In this document: positions 27,801-41,007 of the stretch, one piece after another
Numbering within the stretch: the stretch's first letter is position 1
Layout of the letters: every line of letters begins with the position of its first letter
Source: Progne subis subis
Lineage: Eukaryota > Chordata > Aves > Passeriformes > Hirundinidae
Length of the DNA stretch: 64,000 bases
Direction of reading: 5' to 3'
Assembly (NCBI GenBank): GCA_022316685.1
Contig: JAKJHU010000023.1
Span: 7,489,192-7,553,191 of the forward strand
The notes under the pieces: model-generated
The model's input: only the letters and a program-made list of their open reading frames with translations
The model's database searches: none
Told to the model about the DNA's origin: nothing
Made by a program: the position numbers and the translations under genes

Positions 27801-30800
27801 TTTTCAATGATAAATGCATGTTCGTGCCTGTTCCTTTCTTGCTGTTAATTTGTAGAATCATCCGCTATAAAAATTCGAGGCATGTTGCTGCTGATGGTTA
27901 GTTTCCAAGCTCATGGTAGGGTGGTTGTGCTTGACAAGGGAGTGAAATGTGGAAGTGCTGACAAGCGGCTGATGGCTGATTCTTGGCCCCAAGCACAGGA
28001 TTGCGATATGAAAGATTATTATTATCTGTCACACAGCAAGAGCCGTTATTTCCTAACTTCGGCGCCGACTTTATTTAGAAACAGAAGTGGAGGCTGGGCA
28101 GAGTTCCTCGTGGTGAGAAGCAGCCTCCTGCAGATGCCCAAATTAGCTGGAAGTGATGGTTGAAGTCAGCAGGGGTGTAGTGCCACTGGCATGGACCTCT
28201 CTCTGGGCTGCATTGCTCTGGTGAAGGCCCTCATGACTTCAGCTGTCACTGCAGCATCTTCTGTGGCTGCGTATTTGTAAATCTGCCACTCTGTTCCACA
28301 GATCTCCAGAGAGCACTGGCACCACTTTGACAGCCCAGGATATATCTGCTTTCCCCCAAGAAATACTTGGCTGCTCCAGAATCTGTTTCTGATATTGTTT
28401 TGTCTAGGGACCAGATTTTACCAGCTTTCTACCCAGAGTGCTCAGCCTAGCATTGCAAATATGCTACTATGGCAATTCACAGGTTAATACCACACTGTTT
28501 TGACTTTCCATGAACTCTCTTCATTATGATACTGTTACTTAAAACACAAGTTGTTAATATCTTTTTTCATTGTATTATGATAATGTTTTTATTAATGATG
28601 TGTCCAAGCCTGATGCCGCTGTTAATACCAATTTAAGGATTTCAGGCATTTACTTTGTATTTCCAAGCTGGTTGTCTTGTCCTGTACTAGCATATTTCAT
28701 TACTATACATTTAGTACCAGATGTACCTTGTGCTGGCTTCTGTTAGACTCCTGCTAGATTCCAGATGTCCCTGATCTATAGAGTTTGGTATCTAGCTCTG
28801 CAAAAGCTGCAAGATGCAGTGTAAGCCATTTTTGCTTCATTTTGCAACTGTGATCATAAGACTTGGTGTTTTTCAGACCTAGGAATTCTCCATTAGACTA
28901 CTGAGTCAGCACAGTGTTATCCTAGATTACAAGGGTCATAGTTACTTCTGGGAATTTATGAGAGGTCAGGAAGTCTCCAGGAAATTATTTAAATAAAAAA
29001 GGGCCAGTGACCTTAGGAAAACCAAAAGATGCAGTCACATGCGTGGCAGTTAGGGAGCAAATAGAGTAGTGGAAAACAAAAGTAACAAACGTTGAAATGT
29101 TAGCCTGAGGCTGTAGTTTTGTGAAGATGTTACTTGCATTGCCATCAAAAAAAGAGCCCTTTTCCCTTTTTTTATTCTTCCTTTTTTGTTCTGGTACAAA
29201 TATTTGGCTACATAGTGGGCCAGATGAGGAGAGTGATGAAGGTTAGCATTAAACTAGCAAGAGAAAAGCTTGTTTTTAGTAGCAAGTCTGTTCCTTGTCT
29301 ACCTCCTCATACTGCTTCACAAGCACTTGATCTGACAGGATGGCAAGGAGTGTTGCAGGACCTGCAGGAGCAGGGGGATCAGCAGCACTGCCTTTTATTT
29401 GGCTGCAGGTGAAAATAGTTCCAAAAGTTCTATGAGAGAGTGATGGTTTGTCAAACTTCTTTAAAGCTGGTTCGTAGTCATTCAATTAAATCAACCTCTA
29501 AAGAAAATTGCTCTCTTGTTAGCTTCCATTGTGAATGTTGCTCTTCACTTTTCTCTTGTGTTGGGAAGGTACAAGCATTGGTCAGTGTCCAGAAAAACCA
29601 TCATTGCAGTTGCATACAGAATTCTTCTTGTGCAGACGCCTTCTTGCCTGCCAATTCTACATCTTGTAACCACAGAAGTGTTTTGGAGATGGATTTCATT
29701 ACTGATGCACCTGACTTGAGCCAGAGGCCTATTTATTCACAGCTTTTAAGTTTGAGGAAGTGACTTCTTATTCATGTAGCAGGAGTAATGGAAAAGACAA
29801 GAGGAACTTAACAGTTATTTTTAGGAAAAGATAGTGTTTATCTCAGCAAAACTAAAAACGTTGAGACATTACAATTTTGAAACCTAGACAGTTGTGGTTT
29901 TGTTCTTCGATAATTATTTTAATGTGAAGGAATTTCTCTTAATGCATGCTCTATAACCCTGTCAGCTTCAGTAGTCCTGCACATACATTTTTATATCTAT
30001 GCAAATTAGTATTTTCTTATGTAGAGTATGGAAAAAACCACTAAAAAGCTGGAAATCAATAATGCCAGAAAAATAGTAAGCCTGATAATGTGCTTTCATG
30101 TGCACAAAGAACATTTTGAGCACTTTCAAAAATAAAAGTCATATTATTGAACAAATGCATCAGCATAAGAGCTGACAATAGTTTTGTAGCAGACTGTATG
30201 ATTCAGAAGGAGAAAGTAGTGAAGGATGTACAGATGCCATTAAAAAGGCTACTGAGTTGGTAAGGTATGAAAGCAGCCTGCCTGCCTTGCCTGGCATCCT
30301 GAAAGTGTGGAAATCGCCTAAGGAAAACAGAACAAAAAATGAAAGGGACAGTAAACTGGAAGGAATTGCTTGGTTCAACATGGAGAGCTCTAGCACTTTG
30401 GTTAACATGATGCTAAGAAACCTTAGGCGAAGTTCTGATGCAAGGTTTGGGTGGTGGCCAAGTGCTTTGACCTGGGGATAGCAGCAGTTTGTGTAATGCT
30501 GCTGTGGAGGGAGAAAAGACAAAGATTAAGGGAAGTTTTGGTGGCAGGGTCAGTAGGGGATCCTGCATGCAGTTGCATCCTTGGACACAGAATTAGGAGA
30601 GCTGTGTAGCCGTATTCCAGGAATTCGTTAATTTGGCAGGAAGTTTCATCCTTGCACAGATCAGAACTGACATGAAGTCATCCCTACTCGCAGTGCCGTG
30701 TCAGGAGTGGAAATGGTTGTGGCCCTACAGGCAGAACCAGAGGGTATTGAGGTGAAGAGTCATGCAAGTTTGACATACCCAGATGTATCATGGACTGGGG

Positions 30801-33112
30801 CAATCTGGGTTAGCTACTGGATGATGGACTTGCAACAAACAAAGCTGCTGAGGTTTTTGACATGCAGTTCTATACAGCTTAGGAGTTGACAGTTTGTACA
30901 GTGTATTAAGATTGGGTTACTTCTGTACAGAAGCCTTTCAGTGTCTTAATTTAAAATCCATGAAAAGTAGCAAAAAGCTGAAAAGACAAGGTGAGTAAAC
31001 ACCACTAGAAAGGTGGTTGGCAATAGATCCCTTGAATAGGAAACAGAATGTTTCGTTTGTTCATCGCTTGCTATTTTGAGAATTACGGGATTTAAAAGGC
31101 AGACAAGCTTTTATTATAAAGACTGCAAACCCAACCAGTACATGTTCTGCAGTCAGGTTGTAGGAAGGTCCGTGCCAGAAACTGGGTAAACAAGTGTGAA
31201 CCGACCATTTCCAGAAGGTTAAAATCCAGCACAAGTTTGTTTGAACTATGCCTTTGCTCTGTTTTGGGGCTTCCCCACCATTTGTATTGTGAAATCCAGT
31301 GCTTGATGCAAGAGTGGCACACTGCTCAAGTGGTTATTTGAAGTTAATGTTTAGAAACATAATGCAAGCTACGTTGTCTTTGGGACCAAAACATATTGAT
31401 TGTGGCAGTCTGCAGTGTAAAGGAGACAGATCTTTAGTAGCTATTTCATTATCTAAGGCATTAAAGATTGTATTAGATTTTCAGCTTTTCGGTGTAAACA
31501 CTGGACCTAACACAAAGAAACTACCACTACACTGAAGGGTATTGTTTTCAATAAACAGACAGCCGATTAGCCTACAGTATAGAAAACTATGAGGATTTTA
31601 TTTTCTTCCTTACTCTTGTTGTTTTTCAAATCCAAAAATGTAGTGCAGGAGATAGCACTGCTTTTGAAATAAAAATTTAGCTAAGACCTTGAAGAGGAAA
31701 AGACAAATTTGTCATAAAGAGATTCTTCATAAATGCTATATATCTTCATGAAAACTTAATTGTTAAGGTCCTGTAGGAAACTTATTATAAACCTCATTTC
31801 ACAATATGAAGGCTCTGATGTTGTTTTCTGAATACACAAATATTGGTTTGCATATGAGAGGAGAGTCCTTGAAATCATAACAGCAAAGATGCTGTTGTCC
31901 TGTGACATTCTAGGAGTCACTAGGAGTTTTATTCTGATTTCCTAATGGAACAAAGATTTTTTTCTAAGAGCCTCTGTTTATTTGCTCTATTCTCCTTGAT
32001 TTTTTGAACTCTCTGCATGACACCAACTAGGACTGGCAAAAGAGTAGAGGTCTTTAATACATTTACAGGAACATAATGGTTCTTTTAAATGGAAAGCTGA
32101 ATAGGGGAATTGGTGCCACTAACTGAATGAAAACCTCAAGTCTGAGATGCAGCAGGCAGTGGCCAAGCCACACTGGTGTGCTGGCCAGTCAGTCAGTGCC
32201 TGTGCTGCTCTGAAGCAATCCCAGCATCTCCTATCACTGTCCCAGCTGTGCAGGTGCAGGATGCAAGTGGAAGCGGGGGCAAGATGTGATTGGAGCAGGT
32301 TGAGGTGATTGGAAGGCCCTGGGTGCAAATCCATGATTCTCCAAGTTTCACTAATTCTGCTGCTAATAATGAAAGAATTATTGGATGCCTTTGGATGCCG
32401 TGTTCTTCGTACAAAGATGAAATAATTTAATAACATGGAGGTGTACATAGAAGTTTCACAAATTTCAAGGCAGACAAAACAATTCTTTTTTTCACTCCTC
32501 TTATGTCATCTTTGTCAAAATAAAATGAGGAGCAAAAATGAGAAAGTTTATCTTCCTGATTTCTCTTTGAGGGTAAAAATAAACATTTGTTCTGGAGTAT
32601 TTTTATTACAAAGATGAAGGTTTCATTTCACCTTGTATTTCAGCTACCTTAATTGAAGTCTTACCAGTTAAGAAGAAAGAGACAAATGAAAAGTGCTGAA
32701 GAAAGGCTGTCTGCAGTTCCCTAGTGAAATGCCAATCCTCATAGTTCTACTATTTGCTTTCTTATCCCAAGAGGCATTTGCTGCAGATAAGATCCTGAGG
32801 GAGTTTGGCTCAGCCTGGCAAGCTGAAGGAGTGGTTATACTAACATGTGGTTTGTAAACAAGGAAAAGCATCAAATATATGAAATTGGATTTCTGTGGGT
32901 TTGCTGACAGCTCACATCTGGTTGCAGTAATAAACTGCTCTTGGCATCTTTACCTGTCACGGGCTGACTCAGATGAAGGAGAACGCCTTGGAGTAGCTTG
33001 AGAAGCTTGGTTGGATTTTAGCAATGAAGCTGTAGGAAGGGAAGATTAATGACAGAGAAATAATACAGAGTCATTGAGCATAAGGATTTTATAGGATTTT
33101 ATAAGGATTTTA

Positions 33113-33310
33113 AAGAATAGCCTTAAAATAGGGTGACAGGTTGGAAGGCACCTTGGGAAATGGTGTGGGTCAGCCCTCTGCTCAAGCAGGGACAGCTAGA
33201 GCCAGTTGCCCAGGATCATGTTTAGTTTTGAGTACGTCCAAGGACAGAGACTCCACAACCTCTCTGGGCAACCTGTGGCAGTGTTTGATCACTCACACAG
33301 TAGGAAAACC
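33113..33310 (-). mobile_element. CR1 LINE 3'-end fragment, minus strand
   Basis: Read on the + strand it shows the reverse complement of a CR1 3' end: 'ggttggaaggcacc', then 'agccctctgctcaagcaggg', 'agagactccacaacctctctgggcaacctg' and 'gtttgatcactcacacagta'. These match the usual antisense CR1 text about cysteine-free 3' ORF2 and UTR. It is about 200 bp long, 5'-truncated and diverged. A short direct repeat (ataggatttt, about 33080-33110) sits next to its 3' end. Confidence 0.85.
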
Positions 33311-36300
33311 TAAACAAAACAGCAGGAACAACAACAAATCAAGAAAAATGTTAGCTATATTCCATTAACCAGAGATCCTGGTTCAGTCCTAGTCCATCAC
33401 TACTTTCCTGCTTTTTTGGTTGCTGACCAAATAGAAAGATACTGTACAGACAGGAGCTTGTAGTCTTGAATGCTCAGGGCACAAGTTGTAAGTTATTGCA
33501 GATTGAAGCCACACTGTGTCCCAGGCTAGTATCTTGAAATGTAAACTTTCTACTCCGTATTTACTAAAAATATCATTGTGCCTGGAGAAAACAGGACAGG
33601 ATAAGATGATATCAGGAAAGGCTGAGTGGAGTGTGTTGTGGATGGGGTGACAGCACAGGTGAAAAGGTTACCAGGAGTAAATGCTGCCCATAGAGTCCAT
33701 TAGCCCATGCCAGAAGACTGGAAAGTCCAAGCTGTGTTGTTGTATTGCAGCGTCGAGCCCTGCTGCAGTGTGTCTTCCTCTCCTGCCAGTGCTCTCCTGT
33801 TAGAGGAGCATCTCAAGCACAGGTGGCTCAGGTAACTGACCTGGGCTGGCCAGGAATGCATTGCATCCTTTAACCAGTGACTTCAAACACAGAAGCTTTT
33901 AGAGCTTTATGTGTGTTTATTTTAACACAACACAGCTCCATGCTGGACAGCACTGAAGCAATTTAGTTTTCAGTTTCCTGTCTTGAAAATTTACTTGGGT
34001 GGTTGTGCTATTGGTCCTTTATTTCTCATTTTCATAACACAGTAGTAATTTAAAACAGAGAATACATATATGTAGACCAAAGAATAAAGTGGTGAAAAAT
34101 CTGAATGTGCAGCATAACTAAGTGGTAAATCCAGCCCTGGAAATAAGGGCAGATGGCATGAGTAGAAGAAAAAAAATGCAACATGTATTCAAAATTGGAA
34201 GATAACAGTGATGTCTTTTATAAAGAAGCTGTTCCTGTATCATTTGAAATCAGTAGAGAATCAGTCAGAGGAGAGAAGGCAGATGATAAATGATTCATTT
34301 GCTTGCCTCCTCCTTGAGATTCCTTTCTTTGCCAGCTTGCCTTAACAGATGTCTTAAAGATTATGAATTCACAGGAAAATAACACAAGACAATGGGCAGC
34401 CAAGACTGTATTCTGATAGTCTAAATATTTTGTTCTTCATATTTTGTCAGCTACTGTATCTCAAAATGTAGAAAAGCCCTTGTGTTAAGGAAGAACTTTG
34501 CTCACAAGCACTTTGGTTCAATGAGGCTTTCAATGAGAAGTGGTTCTTCTGTATTTGAACTGTAATCTCTTGTTCATTGTGATCCAGCCTTTGGTTACAG
34601 GCAGGTCAGCTGGGCCTGGGGAAACGTGAAGACTGATTTTCTGTTGTGCTGTACATCAGATAAAGTCTTTTTGCAGAACTTTGTGATCATTGGTGAGAAT
34701 GAATTTCAAAGGACACTGCTCTTCTTTAATGGTACGAAATCTTTCAAGGTTAATTCAGTGCAGTCTGTTTCCAGCTTCAGTTGGGGACCATTTCTCTGCA
34801 GTCACTATTCACTAGGTGGGATTCTTGCCTTCATGTGCTAATCCCTTTAGGGATTGGGAAGTTCCACCACCCAGGTCTGTAGCGAAGATGCCAAAGAATA
34901 GCTTAACAATACTGAGACCTGTTACAACAAAACTTCTGCAACCCAAAACAAACGACAGTGTATTCTTTGTGGGTTTCTACATTGAAAACACACTGCATTT
35001 AAAGTACTAGAAACAGAATAAGATGTGAAGTAATTATTCTGACTTAAAAGGGGTTATCGATATACTCTCTCTTTAAGAAAAAGGCCCAATAACATCGGTG
35101 AATATTTTATCATTTGTGTGTATCTCTGTGCTAACTGAAGTGAAAACTGAAGGACTGAGGGCTCTGAAGTGGCTGCCAATACTGTGCACTGTAAAAGTAC
35201 CAAGGGGCCGTGTTTGCAGTCACTCCGTGCAAGCAAATGTTTCGCCATGAAGCTCTGTACTGCAGTGTTGGTCTGCAGTTAGATGGATGCTCTGTCTCTG
35301 TCTTCCTCTGTTTCCACACGCAAATTTGGCTTTGTTCACTAAGCTATGTGGAGTTCAGAGGTCTTTTACATGCATACATATCCATTGCAAATTGATTTAC
35401 AAGAGCATGTTTATACTCAGAGTGAAGGCCAAGTGGTCATCAGATTTGCTGTCATTCCAGTGCCGGGTTAAACTTCATCTGCTGGAAGAGGATATGAAAC
35501 AGTGCTGTGTTTGCTTTAGCCTGTTGCTACGGAGTCATCATCCTACCTTAGTGCACTCTTTTTTAAGTATAAATGCTTTCCTTGTCTTTACAAAAGGTTG
35601 TTTGAATTGCAGTTTTAGTGCAGGCTTCATCTCTCTTACTGGGTTGTAAGATACTGAACGTTTGTAAACACCACAAAATAATCAAACAAGGAAAGTGGTC
35701 TAAGAGCACTTTTTATTCCAAGAAAAAAAGAAAAAAAATGTTAAGTAATAAGTTACTTAAAGGGCTCTTTCTGTAAATAAAAAGGTATGAATCATCTCAG
35801 ATACAACTAAGTTATCAGATATTTTGCTTGCTTCGTCATGTGTCTTCAAAGGCAAAAGATAGCGAATTACGCAAAGCCTTCAAAATATTTACGTCAATCT
35901 TTCCTTGCAGCATAAAGATATTAAGTGTCTTTTGTGAGGTGCTTGACTTGAAATTTTGTCTGAGATATGGATTCATAAATTTGCCTTTGTTATTTTTTTC
36001 ATCTTAGATGTTGCTACATGCTTAAATAAAGTTTTCTATATTACTGGATTTCCTTCCTTGCTGGATTTCAATAATGTAAGCCGCACATGCTTTATGAGAA
36101 CAGCCAGTATTCATATTAGTGCCCAGGTGTCAGCTTTTGTGGAGATATTTAGACTGATATTAGTAGATGACTTAATATTTACTGATGACTGTATCAGGAT
36201 ATGGTGTAAGCAAACATGCTGCGGCTATTCATAATCTACAAAATAGTTCTAGCCCTGAGGACAAATATGAGCATTAGCCTGGAAGTGGAAGTTGTCTGTG

Positions 36301-38639
36301 GCTACAGCTGTGCTGTGGGAATGCAGCTGAATGCTGCAGGAGGTGACTGGGAAAAGCCAGTTGAAATTCCTTCATCGTTCAAGGGCTGCCAATGGAAGCT
36401 GCATCCTTCACCTGTTCCTCTTCTCCAAACAGTACCACAGATTAATCAGAAAAGGCTGATTAATGTTTCATCATTTTAAAGCAAGATTTTAGTGGATATT
36501 TGTACCCAAAGCAGTGATGAAGAGCACGTGATAAAAGGGCTGTAAAAAGTGTTGATCCCATAGTACTGTGGGAGTCATTGACTGCTTGCTGCCTCATCTG
36601 TCGTATTTCAGTTGCTTTTCTGGTCAGGGGCTTTCTCGTTCCCCTTCATGTGAAGAAGCTTCCTTGACTAAGGCTGTTTCTAGTATTGTAGCTTCAACAT
36701 CTGAAAAAGGGGTATGGTGACACCAGAGTGTACTTGGGCCTCTAGACAAGAGTGGGCACCATGTTGGGACATGGCCGTGCTTCCAGTGACTAATGGAGCA
36801 ATTATAAAGTTTGAATAATGCTTTTTGTGTAATAAACATGAAAGTCTTTAAAGACATGAATGATCAGTGAGCTGAGATCGCAGCAAGGTTTTTAGAAAAG
36901 CTTATGTGTGCATAGTGCTTAAATGAAATTTTTAAATGTTCTTTTAAATGGATGGAATAGAATTGTAGGCTGATTATGCAGATCTCTGACCGTATACACA
37001 GCTGGAAGATAAGGTTAAACCTATGACTGTTGTTATTCTACTGTCTTAATCTGCATATTGAAAAATATTAATACAGAACAGGAAATAAATTAATGGAAAA
37101 GTATGTAGTAGTTGTAAATCTTGTGAGTAATAAAGCACTAGGAGTATATTAGAAAAAAATTTGTGCATCTATTTTTTCATACCTTAATAGTGGTTGCTTT
37201 TAGTTACTGAGAAGAAGTTACAGGAGAATGTTTTCTTGCAATGACATTTTTAAGCATTGTGAGTGATACATGTATTGCTGAAATTTACTCCCATAATTTT
37301 CTGCCCTCATAAATAGACTGTATCTGCAAAACACATCCAAACATCCTTTTTGTTCCAGATTGGTTTATTTTATTATTGTAAAGACAAAAATGCATCCCTG
37401 CAGGATTTGAGGGGCTTTTTTGTTCAGGCAGGAAAACAGAATAGTTAAGGAAGTGATAAGAAAAGAACTGGGCAAGTAGAGTGTTGTATAGTTGTGAAAA
37501 AGTGTTTGAGTTGAGCATGTCATGCCTGTTATTGGGCCACTTTGGAGCAGTATCTTTTCTTGAGGTTGTAAGATGCTCCGTGGTTTTGGTTTTCCACTTA
37601 TGCTGGATTCATATTGTTGGTTTAGCATTAATGATTACAGTCAAGGAAATCCCTTAGCCTCAGGGCTATAAACCTCTGAATGTGCTTAGGAGCAGAGGAT
37701 TTTGAGGTATAAAGGCTGCTTTCCATGAGAACTAAAGCTACAAGGGAATGGTGATGGAATCAAATGTTATAGCTTTTGGCATTTTTGATTAAACACCCTC
37801 TTGATAAATTACAGCTTTTCAAATGTGTTAAAATCTTTTGGAAAAAGTAAAAGGAAGAAGACCAAAAGAACATGATTTGTTTGTGGCATCTTTTGAAAAT
37901 GACACTATATTAAAAAACTAAATTGCTGGCTGCCTTCTTACTATGAGCCATCACTCTTAATATTTTATTAGTTTAGTAAAAATGAATGCTTATAAATGCC
38001 AGAGAGACTTGTTTAACTGATGAGAACAACTAAAAATAGATGGGAAAATTTCTGTGACATTCAGAGTTTCTCATGACCAAAAAATTAAAGATGCTGCAGA
38101 GCTGGCTAGATGCAGATATTGCAAAACTCTGCCTCCTCTTTTTCTCCAACCTTGCCTGAGGTGAATTTTTCTCCCCCTGAACTGTATATGTAGGCTGACT
38201 TGCCAAAACAGCCTTTTTTTTTTTTTTTCCCATTTGTTGCTCAGTTTTGGAGGATAATGAAACACATATGATCTGCTTGATACAGAAGTATTTCTCCTCC
38301 ACTTGTGGAGGGAGCTATCCTGTGTGGATCCTGTGCCAATGTCAATTTTTGAAGTTGTGGGACAAAGAATGCTAATTTTCAGTTTCATTACCAAGATGCT
38401 TTTCAGTAAACCTACCTTCTGCTCAGCCATCACATTAGCTTTGCTAGTGCAAAGTCCTAGGGTTCCTAGGGGTGTTAGAGGGCCAGCAGCAGCAAGAATA
38501 ACTGATTTATTTCATTTTATCGTATTTGTTTACTGCTGTCCTGAACACGTATTCTTGCATTCTTGTGCAGCCCTCAAACACTAAAGTACAGCATAACATG
38601 CCCGTTAAGACGACAGGCTATTTTGGATTATAGCATTTT

Positions 38640-38935
38640 CACGGTGGTAGCTGAGAAATAATAACAAACCTTAACACGAGGAGCGTGACTGAGGGCTCAT
38701 CCTGGGGCTTTTTTCTCCTAGCAGAGCTAAAGCACAGGTAGCTGTATAACCCTGCACGTGAGCTGCAGCGTGTCAGCAGCCCAGTGAGGAGCCCTGCCGA
38801 AGCTCTGCTCTGCGCAAGGTTCTGAAATGCCATGGTTTAATTGCCACGGGAGACACCTGCCCGTGCTCCTGCCCGCGCCGCTGCTCCTCAGCGGATGTGT
38901 TGCAGAATCAGCCCCAGACTGCGTGAGTCATTTTC
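38640..38935. promoter_or_regulatory. CpG-rich patch with E-box and AP-1 motifs, candidate intronic enhancer or promoter
   Basis: About 14 CpGs fall in 300 bp, against roughly one per 100 bp around it, including cccgcgccgctg. It contains CACGTG (E-box, 38755-38760) and TGAGTCA (AP-1, 38924-38930). A splice-donor-like CTGC followed by GTGAGT stands at its right edge. A short ATG frame from 38827 stays open to that donor but ends in phase 0, which does not fit the downstream phase 1 exon. It could therefore only be a 5' UTR exon or be irrelevant. No repeat family is recognisable. The promoter reading is inference. Confidence 0.35.
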
Positions 38936-40311
38936 CCAGCTTACCAGAGCATCTCTGAGCTTCCTAGTGTCAGCTTTCTAGAATTTCAATTTGTCTGGGT
39001 TTGCGTTTCAAGGCAAATTTAATGTAGTTTCCTAGGCTTTAGGGAGCACTGCTGAACTGGAAAGTGAAGTGGCCGCTGTTTGTGGATGCGTTACTAATTT
39101 TTGTTTAGTTTTGTTGCCCTTAATGGCAAAATGAACGGATTGTTCAGATATTCTAAAGGAAAACAAAATTCTAGATTAAAAATCTGACTGATGTCCTAGA
39201 TGCCAAGTCTGAAAAAGAGTTTTGGTTTTTGTTGAGAGTTGTTGATTTATTGCATGTGTTCATTTTGTAGTAGCTCTCATGAGCGCAGCAAGCAGAAAAC
39301 TCATTCCTGTATTTTTTGCATCTTTTCAGCATTTCTTGACACATTTGTTTAATGTATATTTTTGCCTGTTGGAGTGAGAATAAAATTGTACAATGGTGGA
39401 TTTTTTTCCCCTGCTAAGAGAGGCTTATTTGAAACTGATGTAACAGAGGTCAGACTAAGACCTGCAATGTAATGGCATTACAGAGAGACTGAAAATCTGT
39501 TGAAAAGCATGGATACTCTGGTATCTTAAAATGAAGTAGCACAGTTGTTAGCAGTCTTTAAGAAAAAGTCATACTTTTTAAAGGTGTTTGTGAATTTTAC
39601 TCTTGAGTTAAGTTGGCCAGAAGTCAGCTTCAAGACAGCTGGTAGTACAAGCTAATACTTTCGGAGTTTACTTTGTAGGAATCCATGTGGTTTAATCTAA
39701 GTGCCTTTGTTACAGTGAGGAGAACATAATAAAACCTGAATATGCACAGTGGTTTTGGAATGTAGAGCTATTTTATTTCATTTACTGTAGGTTTGAGGTA
39801 CTAATGTGCACAGGCATTTTAAGCTGCGTGAATTATGTGATGGAACATACGAGAAGTGGCAAAGATGCAACAGTAATTTGTGTTTGCTTTCGGTTTATTC
39901 AAATGTTTTCTCCAGAGATCAAAACAAAAAAGCAGGAAAGACCCAAGCAGTTGACCAGTATCTCAAAACTTAGCTAAGGAGATAAATTTTTTGGGATTGT
40001 CCCATGATAACATGACATATATGCAATAAGAATGGAAAGAGAAAAGGCCTCTTTGGGCCATTTGCAAATCTTGTGTTTCTGTTCTTGCATTTTTAAACTT
40101 GGTCTTTCATGAAAGAAAGAATATTTCAGGTTTGTATATTCTTTCTTGTTCTTTGGAAAAGCTAAATTATTGCTACAGTTATCTGTTGTCTGCAGTATTT
40201 ATTAAAGCTCTTTATGCAGTCATTTCATAAGAACTTTACACTAACCAGTGTAACAAACATGTTCTGTAATGAATCCTCGCAAATCCTCTGAATATGAGAA
40301 AAGAAACCAAA

Positions 40312-41007
40312 TGTAGAGACAAGTGTGTAATAAATACGATGGACCCAATTCAATAAATCAAAATTTAGAATTTTATTGTGAGACAAAATGACAGTCTCCG
40401 ATAGCCACAATTAAAAGGACAGCGTCGACCCCGGGGTTACGGCGCTGGGTGAACGCGGTAACACACTCTGTCAGTATGTCACCCCCCAAGTTCACATTTC
40501 TGGTCTGAAGCTGTCTCTTTTTATACACTGGATCGCTGAGAGAAAATTGGGACCCCAAGACTCCTTCTTCCGAGGCAGCCTCATTAGATATTCATGTTCG
40601 GGTTCTGGTGTGGTTGAAAGGATTTGCTCGGGGAGACAATGTCCTTGATGGCTGTGTCCAGGTGCTGTGTAGAGATGTTAATGTTGGGAGGAGACGGATG
40701 AGATATCGATCTGATGTCATCATTCGGTTCTCCGGGTTCTCCATCTCCCTTTTCCGTTGTCTTTGTTCTCTTTTTAACGATTCCTGGCAGAGGTTTCCTT
40801 GTGTCCCTTTTCGTGTAATTCTTAGCATAGTTTCTCGTGTCCCTCCTGTGCAATCTCTAGCAAAAGAAATTCCTTGTACCCCTCTCTGTGCAGCTTTAGT
40901 CTCAGTTAACCCATTGTATACTTGATTAGAAATAAAACATATACTTACGGAGAGTGAATTACATTTTATACCATTTAACACGAATTAACTTTAGGACATA
41001 TATCACA
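40312..41007 (-). mobile_element. Solo LTR of an avian endogenous retrovirus (minus strand, ends approximate)
   Basis: Read on the minus strand, this block has a promoter-like TATAAAAAG (rev-comp about 40517-40525) and, about 145 bp further on, an AATAAA polyadenylation signal (rev-comp of 40372-40377). This is the order and spacing of U3-R-U5 in a long terminal repeat. The block is richer in CpG and GC (for example ggacagcgtcgaccccggggttacggcgctgg) than the intron around it, which suggests an insertion. No gag, pol or env remnant lies beside it, so it looks like a solo LTR. Candidate edges include TGTGAG at 40377 or TGTAGAG at 40312 on the left, and TTAACA at 40980 or TCACA at 41007 on the right. 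I could not find matching target duplications. The family is not identified. Confidence 0.68.
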
